This document shows, one piece after another, positions 1 through 4,730 of a stretch of DNA of 6,843 nucleotides. The position numbers and the translations under genes are program-made. Within the stretch, counting starts at the first letter, position 1, and each line of letters begins with the position of its first letter. Source of the DNA: an uncultured Ruminococcus sp. (GTDB lineage: Bacteria > Bacillota > Clostridia > Oscillospirales > Acutalibacteraceae). Under the pieces are notes generated by a model. That model was not told where the DNA came from. It did not search any database and saw nothing but the letters and a program-made list of their open reading frames with translations. The stretch spans positions 1-6,843 of the forward strand of contig CACZPV010000089.1 in assembly GCA_902783065.1 (NCBI GenBank). The letters are read 5' to 3'.

Positions 1-421
1 GTCCGATTATACCCTGTTCTTTTGCCACCGTTTCTTTTGTAAAATACGGTGTCTGCATCAGATCGATAAGAATTTCCAGTGATTCCCTGAATTGATTAGT
101 ACATGAAAACAAATAACAGGTCATATCAAAGGAAGTAAATGCATTGGCAGAGGCTCCTGTTTTGGCATATTTTGAAAAAGCATCACCGTCTTCGCTTTCA
201 AAAAGCTTATGCTCCAGATAATGTGCTGTTCCGTCCGGCACAGTGATCTCTTTTCCGTTAAACATGAATCTGGAATAAATAGATCCGAATTTGGTTCCCA
301 TACTGGCATAAACAGAATTGAAGCCTTTTTTAGGATATACCAGTATTGTCAGACCGGAATCGTGTTCCATACGCAAATAATATTCTCCTACACGCTGATT
401 TTCAATTTTTGTATATCTCAT
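1..421 (-). CDS. ymfH: M16 zinc metalloprotease, YmfH-like catalytic subunit (partial, C-terminal part off the left edge)
   Basis: This is the first 140 codons of a peptidase M16 (pitrilysin/insulinase fold) protein; full-length relatives have about 420-430 residues, so roughly two thirds is missing at the window edge. The inverted zinc-binding motif HYLEH is at residues 67-71 in the family-typical context VPDGTAHYLEHKLFE, and the preceding MGTKFGSIY also fits. The third zinc ligand, a Glu expected just after KEQGIIG (residues 134-140), should lie immediately outside the window. The ATG at 421 is preceded in frame by a stop codon, so no longer start exists. The gene follows the inactive YmfF-like partner by 44 bases on the same strand, the order known in Bacillus. 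Some databases name the pair EF-P 5-aminopentanol modification-associated YfmF/YfmH; the substrate is not established, and related pairs (AlbE/AlbF) act in peptide maturation. Family assignment is firm, physiological role is not. Confidence 0.93.
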   Translation of the reverse strand, partial: MRYTKIENQRVGEYYLRMEHDSGLTILVYPKKGFNSVYASMGTKFGSIYSRFMFNGKEITVPDGTAHYLEHKLFESEDGDAFSKYAKTGASANAFTSFDMTCYLFSCTNQFRESLEILIDLMQTPYFTKETVAKEQGIIG

Positions 422-428
422 ATTAAAA

Positions 429-458
429 CGCCGTTATACTGCGGCGGATACACCTCTT
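429..458 (-). promoter_or_regulatory. Ribosome binding site and hairpin in front of the ymfH-like start
   Basis: On the minus strand the best Shine-Dalgarno (AAGAGGTG, 451-458) lies about 30 bases before the ATG at 421, too far for normal initiation. Between them is an inverted repeat, CGCCG (442-446 read on the minus strand) with CGGCG (429-433) and an 8-base loop. Folding this 18-base hairpin would shorten the effective spacing to roughly 14 bases. A structure-assisted start, or coupling to the upstream gene, is inference from the sequence. Confidence 0.4.
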
Positions 459-465
459 TTCTTTA

Positions 466-1731
466 TTACTTTTCTCCTTTAAGAGCATAAACAGTGTCCA
501 ATTCAATCTGCTCAGCAAGTTCTATAATACGCTCTTTAGTTATCCTGTCTACAGCTGATGCCGCTTCTGCCGGTGAAAGCTGGTTTTCTCTGAGAATACC
601 TCCCATGTAATATCCCTGAAGCGCTGCAAGACTATCGAGTGATGACAAAAGAGAATTTTTTATCGCCAGTCTTGCTTCATCCAGCTCACTGTCACTTATT
701 TCTCCCTTTTTCAGCATATCAAGCTGTTTAAGTATACTATGTTCGGTTTTCTCAATATTCTCCGATTCCACACCGCTGTCAATCAGCATTATTCCCTTGT
801 TATTATCTACTCTGCTGACGCAGTAATAACACAGGCTTTCCTTTTCCCTGACATTCAAAAACAGCTTTGATGTTGGTGTTCCGCCAAGTACTGCGGACAT
901 CAAAGAATTTGCCAGACAGTCCTCGTCACGCTTAAAATAAGCTGTTCTGAACCCCATTACCAGCTTAGACTGCGAAAGTTCCTCTGTTTCAGTAAGATGC
1001 ATGACCTTTTCAGGCTTTTTCAAAACAGCCGGGATATCCTGAATCTTTCTCGGTGTGCTGCCAAAATACCTGGCAAATCCCTTATAAGCATTCTCCGGAT
1101 CACTGCTGCCAAGCAATGTCAGCTCCACCCTTGCATTATCAAGCAGCGATTTCCATGCCGCAAATATTTCTTCGCTTTTAAGTCCGGCTACATCTTCCTT
1201 ACTGCCGAAACGTCCAATGGAATACGCCTCATCACTGCACATTGCTTCAACACATTTTTTTATAGCGTAAAGCCGTTTATCGTTATATTCTGCGTCAATA
1301 TTTTCTATCAGCTGGCGTCTTTCCTGCTCAATATCGTCCTCGGAAAAAAGTCCGTCCTTAACATTAGGATCAAATATTATTGAGCATAAAAGTTCTGCCA
1401 GTTCAGAGGAGACCGATCTTCCGTCCAGTGCATACTGATCATCAATTCCGGCAGCAGATATGGTAATAGCCTGATAATCTCCGATTTGTCTTACAGAGGG
1501 GTACAAAGAAGCACCATATAAACTGTCAAGCTTTTTACCAAGTGCGGTAAAATCAGGATATTTTTTACAGGAACGGGTCAGTACACAGGAAAGAAGTGCA
1601 TTTGCTGCCGCTGTTTTTTTATCAAGGGGCACAATCAATGATGCACTCAACCGTCCGACTTTGAATCTGTCATCGGTGATACTGCTGAATGAAACACCAT
1701 CGCATATATTTTTTCTTATAAAATCCGACAT
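466..1731 (-). CDS. ymfF: M16 family protein, YmfF-like non-catalytic partner
   Basis: This 421-residue protein has full family length and both M16 half-domains. The N-terminal half lacks HxxEH: the equivalent helix reads LLSCVLTRSCKKYPD (about residues 47-60), as expected for the inactive member of an M16 heterodimer. The C-terminal half keeps the signature LGGTPTSKLFLNVREKESL (282-300) followed by CYY (301-303), which includes the Arg/Tyr pair that in M16 B-subunits helps position substrate. No signal peptide or membrane segment is visible, so it is probably cytoplasmic. The start ATG at 1731 has GGAG at 1740-1743, eight bases upstream. It is followed 44 bases later by the YmfH-like catalytic subunit, and the two are likely co-transcribed from the extended -10 promoter at 1873-1881. 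By family analogy the two proteins form one active enzyme with the zinc site from YmfH; the substrate is unknown. Confidence 0.92.
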   Translation of the reverse strand: MSDFIRKNICDGVSFSSITDDRFKVGRLSASLIVPLDKKTAAANALLSCVLTRSCKKYPDFTALGKKLDSLYGASLYPSVRQIGDYQAITISAAGIDDQYALDGRSVSSELAELLCSIIFDPNVKDGLFSEDDIEQERRQLIENIDAEYNDKRLYAIKKCVEAMCSDEAYSIGRFGSKEDVAGLKSEEIFAAWKSLLDNARVELTLLGSSDPENAYKGFARYFGSTPRKIQDIPAVLKKPEKVMHLTETEELSQSKLVMGFRTAYFKRDEDCLANSLMSAVLGGTPTSKLFLNVREKESLCYYCVSRVDNNKGIMLIDSGVESENIEKTEHSILKQLDMLKKGEISDSELDEARLAIKNSLLSSLDSLAALQGYYMGGILRENQLSPAEAASAVDRITKERIIELAEQIELDTVYALKGEK

Positions 1732-1872
1732 TTAATCATCTCCAAACCAAAAATCCGTTTTTATTGCACGGAACATGTATGAAATATACCCGATTGAACA
1801 GCATCAGTCAGTTTTACTGTGAAGCAGCAATTCGGAATAAATATTCCACTGCAACAAAAGTCCGGCATTTAT

Positions 1873-1881
1873 ATTATAACA
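1873..1881 (-). promoter_or_regulatory. Extended -10 promoter for the ymfF-ymfH pair
   Basis: The minus strand reads TGTTATAAT, a consensus TATAAT (1873-1878) preceded by the TGn extended -10 element (1879-1881). The region 17 bases further upstream is AT-rich and matches the -35 consensus poorly, which is usual for extended -10 promoters. Transcription would start near 1866, giving a leader of about 135 bases before the ATG at 1731. No mapped start supports this; it is a motif call. Confidence 0.5.
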
Positions 1882-1931
1882 CACCCGTACTTAATATAAA
1901 AGTATAATTTTACACTTACTTGCTGATAAAA

Positions 1932-2149
1932 ACCTGAATCCATGAAATTCGGTGTTCATGATCAATTAAAATGTAATTATGATGCGGCATTTTATGTTAT
2001 ATCAGAAATTTCAGAATCACCCGACAGGTACGTTTCTTTCGCCATCCCACTGCCTTTCCCAGTTGGAAGAGGAGAAAGCAGGTACGGCTGCGGGCGTACT
2101 GCGCAAGCCGGCAGATCTATTATTCATCAGGTCAACTTTACGGATTCAG
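1932..2149 (+). repeat. Dispersed repeat B, copy 1 (degenerate)
   Basis: This lies in the 531-base gap between the coiled-coil gene and the M16 pair. It shares with 4591-4719, in the same orientation, a 16-base exact start (ACCTGAATCCATGAAA, 1932-1947), a CCATCCC-rich segment (2042-2053 against 4644-4657) and an ungapped GC-rich block (2085-2114 against 4661-4690, 25 of 30 identical by eye). The ends carry an 8-base inverted repeat, CTGAATCC (1934-1941) and GGATTCAG (2142-2149). The central palindrome is mismatched compared with copy 2, and an extra segment of about 25-30 bases precedes it. No transposase is encoded. It looks like a decayed intergenic element of MITE or REP type, but its boundaries are uncertain. 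Confidence 0.6.
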
Positions 2150-2222
2150 CTGAAAGAGGACTGTCTGTTTTTTCATGTAACAAACTCAGACTATACAGTA
2201 AAAAATCAAATCTGCCGCTAAG

Positions 2223-2243
2223 AAAAAATCCCTGCGACAGATT
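2223..2243 (-). terminator. Possible weak Rho-independent terminator after the coiled-coil gene
   Basis: Downstream of the stop at 2263, the minus strand can pair AATCTG with CA-gg-GATT around a TCG loop (bulged GG), followed directly by a T-rich run. The stem is short and imperfect, so this is a weak call. Confidence 0.25.
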
Positions 2244-2262
2244 CTGATAACTTTTTTAGATT

Positions 2263-2790
2263 TTATGCTCCCGCGGCTGTCATAAACGGAACACCGATTA
2301 CATTGCCGGCTCTTTCAGTCCATTCAACCAGTTCATTGCAGACTTCTCTGGTGATAAGCGTATTATCCTTGATCTCGTCAATATCTTTTTGCATGCTGTC
2401 ATATTCTTCTTCAAGATTCGCAACCTTTACCTGTAAGTCGGAAACATCTGTCTTTAATTTTGAAACGTCCGTCTTTAGTTCAGAAACGTCCGTCTTTAGT
2501 TCAGAAACGTCCGTCTTTAAGCCAGCAACATCCGTCTTTAAGCTGGCAACATCCGTCTTTAAGCCAGCAACATCCGTCTTTAAGCTGGCAACATCCGTCT
2601 TTAAGCCGGCAACATCCGTCTTTAAGCCGGCAACATCCGTCTTTAAGCCAGCAACATCCGTCTTAAGAACAGCAACATCCGTCTTAAGAACAGCAACATC
2701 CGTCTTAAGAACAGCAACGTCTTCTTTTACAGGAGCAATTTCCTCACGGACAACACTTCTTATTGCCTGAATTAATTCCTGATCTGTCAT
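2263..2790 (-). CDS. Heptad-repeat coiled-coil protein of unknown function
   Basis: The 175-residue product has a short N-terminal helix (MTDQELIQAIRSVVREEI), then 13 exact LKTDV heptads (residues 28-116) flanked by degenerate ones (VKEDV at 21-25, LQVKV at 119-123), then a charged helical tail ending in VEWTERAGNVIGVPFM. Taking Val as position a and Leu as d, every heptad is V-A-x-L-K-T-D, with Lys at e and Asp at g. This suits a parallel coiled coil with g-e' salt bridges. The variable c position is V, G, S, E, K or D. There is no signal peptide, membrane segment or catalytic motif. The ATG at 2790 has a modest AGGGAAG (2798-2804) seven bases upstream. A terminator at 2884-2912 separates it from the pbp gene, so it is probably its own transcription unit. 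The general architecture resembles uncharacterised Firmicutes coiled-coil proteins. A structural or scaffold role is only a guess. Confidence 0.8.
   Translation of the reverse strand: MTDQELIQAIRSVVREEIAPVKEDVAVLKTDVAVLKTDVAVLKTDVAGLKTDVAGLKTDVAGLKTDVASLKTDVAGLKTDVASLKTDVAGLKTDVSELKTDVSELKTDVSKLKTDVSDLQVKVANLEEEYDSMQKDIDEIKDNTLITREVCNELVEWTERAGNVIGVPFMTAAGA
2437..2709 (-). repeat. 13-copy, 21-bp in-frame tandem repeat encoding LKTDVxx heptads
   Basis: Thirteen consecutive 21-base units are visible on the plus strand as repeats of GTCTTTAAGCCAGCAACATC and variants. Three sequence classes lie in order along the gene: three N-terminal units with CTTAAG, seven central units beginning GGC or AGC, and three C-terminal units beginning GAA or AAA with TCT or TCC in place of GCT. 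Within the central block the units GCCAGC-type then GCTGGC-type occur twice running, indicating duplication of a 42-base pair of units. The near identity at synonymous sites points to recent expansion or homogenisation by slippage or recombination. Confidence 0.95.
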
Positions 2791-2883
2791 TTTATCACTT
2801 CCCTTTCATTCAACATTAATCTGCACATACATACAATTTCCTTTATTTTACCACCGGACAGTCAAAAAATCAACACCATCTTT

Positions 2884-2912
2884 AAAAAATCCGGCGAGCC
2901 AGCAAGCTGCCG
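2884..2912 (-). terminator. Rho-independent terminator of the rodA-pbp operon
   Basis: On the minus strand CGGC-AGC pairs with GCT-c-GCCG (2906-2912 with 2892-2899, one bulged base) around a six-base loop. This is followed by GA and six T (complement of the A-run 2884-2889). It lies about 230 bases beyond the pbp stop codon and before the coiled-coil gene on the same strand, so it would end the operon after reading through repeat A copy 1. Confidence 0.55.
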
Positions 2913-2924
2913 TATTTACCCTGG

Positions 2925-2937
2925 GGAAACCCTTTCC
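2925..2937 (+). repeat. Short hairpin motif C, copy 1
   Basis: GGAAA-CCC-TTTCC forms a 5-bp stem with a 3-base loop and is followed by TAAAAAAAC. A near copy lies at 6514-6526 (GAAAA-CCC-TTTTC, then TGAAAAAAC). The second base pair differs as G-C against A-T, which keeps the pairing. In AT-rich DNA this could be coincidence. Confidence 0.35.
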
Positions 2938-3006
2938 TAAAAAAACTGATAATATCTATATAATCTATTCTAAAAACATTTGATCGCAACAGGAAATAGC
3001 AAACAT

Positions 3007-3065
3007 TGAATCAACAATAGCAGACGACTGTAATATTTGTTTTAGCCTAAATGGCTGCGGGTATT
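3007..3065 (-). repeat. Dispersed repeat A, copy 1
   Basis: The minus strand runs AATACCC, GCC, ATT, CTAAA, CAAAT and ends in a 24-base block (3007-3030) that is identical to 6785-6808 on the plus strand. The intervening bases align with copy 2 with small indels over about 60 bases. In both copies the core is preceded, on the same strand, by an unrelated GC-rich hairpin. The copies face opposite directions, about 3.7 kb apart, on either side of the rodA-pbp operon. No open reading frame or transposase is associated with it. Confidence 0.85.
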
Positions 3066-3072
3066 AAACCGT

Positions 3073-3096
3073 CCGCGGCGGCACGCCGCCCAGCGG
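3073..3096 (-). repeat. GC-rich hairpin preceding repeat A copy 1
   Basis: GGCGGC (3077-3082) and GCCGCC (3085-3090) are inverted copies. They are extended by CCGC (3073-3076) pairing with GCGG (3093-3096) across a two-base bulge. It begins about 45 bases after the pbp stop codon. No T-run follows on the minus strand, so it is not a classical terminator, though it could protect the mRNA 3' end or form part of the repeat element. Confidence 0.55.
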
Positions 3097-3139
3097 CTCG
3101 TTGGTTAATGGACCGATCAGCGTTTCCTTAGTATTTTCA

Positions 3140-4528
3140 TTAGTCCCTTAAAACATTTGCTGCCTCGTTCAGCATTGCAGAAGCAACAGGTACAGCTGCA
3201 CCAAATCCGGAATTACCGTGTTCTACCACCACTGCAAATGCCAGAGGACAGTCCTCGTCTGTTGTAAAACCTGTAACCCATCCGTGTGCATCTCCTCCGC
3301 CGTCGCTTACTTCCGCAGTGCCTGTTTTTGCACATACATTGAATGAATCACAGAAGTTTCCGTTTCCGTAATAGTTGTCAACGGTATAATCCATAAACTC
3401 AGCAAGTTTCTTCGCTGTATCAGCATCCATCATAGCTTTTGTTTTTTGTGACTCTCTGTCAGGTGCAGCGATACCAAAGGATGCTGACAGATTCTTGATC
3501 AATATGGGTTTTACAGCAGTACCGCCTCCGGCAATTGCAGCAGAACGTATTGCCATATTGATCGGTGTTTCAAGAACAGTATACTGTCCGACTCCTGACC
3601 ATGCAAGATCATTTTCATTTGCCTTTGCAACATCATATGTGCTTTTGGCAGTTTCTATGCCATCAATTTTCCATGTATGATTAAAACCCATGCTGTCTGC
3701 CTGTGAAGTCATTTCTTTTTTACCGAGATCAACGGCAAGATGAGCAAAATATCCGTTGCAGGATGTCATCAGCGCATCTTTGAAATCCACATGACCATTT
3801 ACTTCAAAACAATTTACCGGTTTTCCGCCGATAACATCCGAACCGGTACAGTCGTATTCTCTTTTTTCAACATCTTTGATATTTTCGAGAGCTGCTGCCG
3901 CAGTTACCAGCTTGAATGTAGATCCGGGAGGATAAGCTGCTGAAAGAACTCTGTTGATATAAGCACCGTCATAATTTTTATTTGTTTCTATATCTTCAGG
4001 TTTATTTTCGGGATCATAGGTAGGTGTACTTGCCATGCAAAGAATCTCACCTGTCTGATAATTGAACAAAACAGCTGCGCCCTTATTGTTTCCAAGTGCT
4101 TCGTATGCTGCTTTCTGGATACTGCTGTCAATAGTCAGAGTGATATTTTTGCCGCTTTTAAACATCTCCGGCAACCCCAGTCCGAACACAAAATTATAAC
4201 CCGAAAGATCTGAACGGTATACTGTTTGAACGGCTGTAGCATTATTGACACTGTTATCTCCAACTACAGGAAGGCAGGCACATCTTATATCATAATCCTC
4301 ATGATAAATTCTCTGACCGTTTTCGCTTTGTGCCAGAACAACCCCATTTCTGTCAAGTATCATACCTGCATTTTCCAGTCCATCGGTATCTGAAAGATGC
4401 CCGTTAATAGGCATAGATACCCATTCTGCCGAATGTACGCTGAGATTAAATACGAAGTAGGCAAGACCTACAAAAAAAGCTATCGTAAGAATTAATACCG
4501 GTAAAGCCCTTGTTCTTGTTTTTCTCAA
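3140..4528 (-). CDS. pbpA: Class B penicillin-binding protein (PbpA-like peptidoglycan D,D-transpeptidase)
   Basis: The 462-residue product is a bitopic membrane protein with one transmembrane segment (about residues 8-29) and an extracellular part. A short dimerisation/linker region includes GMILDRNGVVLAQS (55-68). The transpeptidase domain (about 145-460) has all three motifs: STFK (203-206, catalytic Ser203), SCN (256-258) and KTG (401-403, in AKTGTAEV). It cross-links glycan strands outside the membrane. Its length is close to actinobacterial PbpA (about 490) and well below typical 650-720-residue class B PBPs, and no PASTA domains follow. The start is TTG at 4528: an in-frame TGA lies three codons upstream (4535-4537) and AGAGGAG (4538-4544) sits nine bases before it. 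It follows the FHA-RodA gene with 202 bases between, occupied by repeat B. The partner polymerase is presumably that SEDS protein. An FtsI/SpoVD role cannot be excluded. Confidence 0.93.
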   Translation of the reverse strand: MRKTRTRALPVLILTIAFFVGLAYFVFNLSVHSAEWVSMPINGHLSDTDGLENAGMILDRNGVVLAQSENGQRIYHEDYDIRCACLPVVGDNSVNNATAVQTVYRSDLSGYNFVFGLGLPEMFKSGKNITLTIDSSIQKAAYEALGNNKGAAVLFNYQTGEILCMASTPTYDPENKPEDIETNKNYDGAYINRVLSAAYPPGSTFKLVTAAAALENIKDVEKREYDCTGSDVIGGKPVNCFEVNGHVDFKDALMTSCNGYFAHLAVDLGKKEMTSQADSMGFNHTWKIDGIETAKSTYDVAKANENDLAWSGVGQYTVLETPINMAIRSAAIAGGGTAVKPILIKNLSASFGIAAPDRESQKTKAMMDADTAKKLAEFMDYTVDNYYGNGNFCDSFNVCAKTGTAEVSDGGGDAHGWVTGFTTDEDCPLAFAVVVEHGNSGFGAAVPVASAMLNEAANVLRD

Positions 4529-4548
4529 ATGATATCACTCCTCTTTTT

Positions 4549-4568
4549 GTTCAGGTATCTTGAACCTG
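4549..4568 (-). promoter_or_regulatory. Mutually exclusive small hairpins just upstream of the pbp ribosome binding site
   Basis: GTTCA (4549-4553) can pair with TGAAC (4561-4565), or CAGGT (4552-4556) with ACCTG (4564-4568). The two overlap and so exclude each other. They end a few bases upstream of the AGAGGAG site that serves the TTG start. Each stem is only five base pairs, so a regulatory role is tentative. Confidence 0.25.
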
Positions 4569-4590
4569 GATAAATAGCATTTTAGCTTTG

Positions 4591-4719
4591 ACCTGAATCC
4601 ATGAAACTCGATTTTGATGACAGTAAACAGGTGTACTTCTTTTGCCCATCCCCCTGCGGACGGCTGCGGTCGTGCTGCGCACGACCGCAGCCCGAATAAA
4701 GCGTAACTTGACCCCGGAT
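4591..4719 (+). repeat. Dispersed repeat B, copy 2 (intact palindrome)
   Basis: This fills most of the gap between the FHA-RodA and PBP genes. It begins with the same 16 bases as copy 1 (4591-4606), and its central 30 bases align without gaps to 2085-2114. It contains a perfect 14-bp stem at 4662-4675/4679-4692 with a TGC loop. A 9-base inverted pair, ACAGTAAAC (4620-4628) and GTTTACTGT (4723-4731), encloses the palindrome and touches the first base of the rodA stop triplet. No coding capacity for a transposase exists. It is best described as a small non-autonomous or REP-like intergenic element. Confidence 0.65.
4662..4692. repeat. Perfect 14-bp GC-rich hairpin within repeat B copy 2
   Basis: GGCTGCGGTCGTGC and its exact reverse complement are separated by TGC. 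No T-run follows on either strand, so it should not act as a standard terminator. Lying 39-69 bases past the rodA stop codon in the same transcript as pbp, it may still slow polymerase or limit 3'-5' decay and so uncouple expression of the two genes. That effect is inference. Confidence 0.8.
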
Positions 4720-4730
4720 GCCGTTTACTG

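Larger units (their letters stand above)
1732..2262. other. 531-base intergenic region
   Basis: No credible gene is seen. The part next to the M16 gene (1732-1872) is the probable 5' leader of that operon, followed by the extended -10 element. The stretch 1932-2149 is repeat B copy 1, and 2223-2243 may be a weak terminator for the coiled-coil gene. The open frame on the plus strand at 1942-2247 starts on the ATG inside the repeat and has no ribosome binding site. Confidence 0.6.
2791..3139. other. 349-base intergenic region between the pbp and coiled-coil genes
   Basis: No gene is visible. Reading in the direction of transcription from the pbp stop, it contains a GC-rich hairpin (3073-3096), the repeat A core (3007-3065), an AT-rich stretch, a short GGAAA-CCC-TTTCC hairpin (2925-2937), the terminator, and then the upstream region of the coiled-coil gene. 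A TTGACT (2860-2865, minus strand) could be a -35 for that gene, but no good -10 stands at the right distance. Confidence 0.6.

Noticed and set aside
997..1383. Plus-strand 128-codon frame inside the YmfF-like gene
   Set aside because: It is antisense to a clearly conserved M16 protein and has no domain or ribosome binding site.
1942..2247. Plus-strand open frame of 101 codons in the gap between the coiled-coil and M16 genes
   Set aside because: Its ATG lies inside the ACCTGAATCCATGAAA start of repeat B, there is no ribosome binding site, and the product has no recognisable domain; the frame is explained by the repeat.
2437..2709. Regular tandem repeats as a possible CRISPR array
   Set aside because: The units are 21 bases and directly adjacent with no unique spacers, and they encode in-frame heptads; no cas gene is present.
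2303..2770. Long plus-strand open frames antisense to the coiled-coil gene
   Set aside because: A 21-bp repeat with no stop in a given frame automatically stays open on the other strand; the products are low-complexity and lack start signals.
2831..2865. Promoter of the coiled-coil gene based on TTGACT at 2860-2865
   Set aside because: The -35 match is good, but no hexamer resembling TATAAT lies 15-19 bases downstream on the minus strand.
3007..3030. The 24-base identical block as a phage or integrative-element attachment site
   Set aside because: The two copies are inverted rather than direct, no integrase or tRNA is nearby, and the interval between them holds only housekeeping cell-wall genes.
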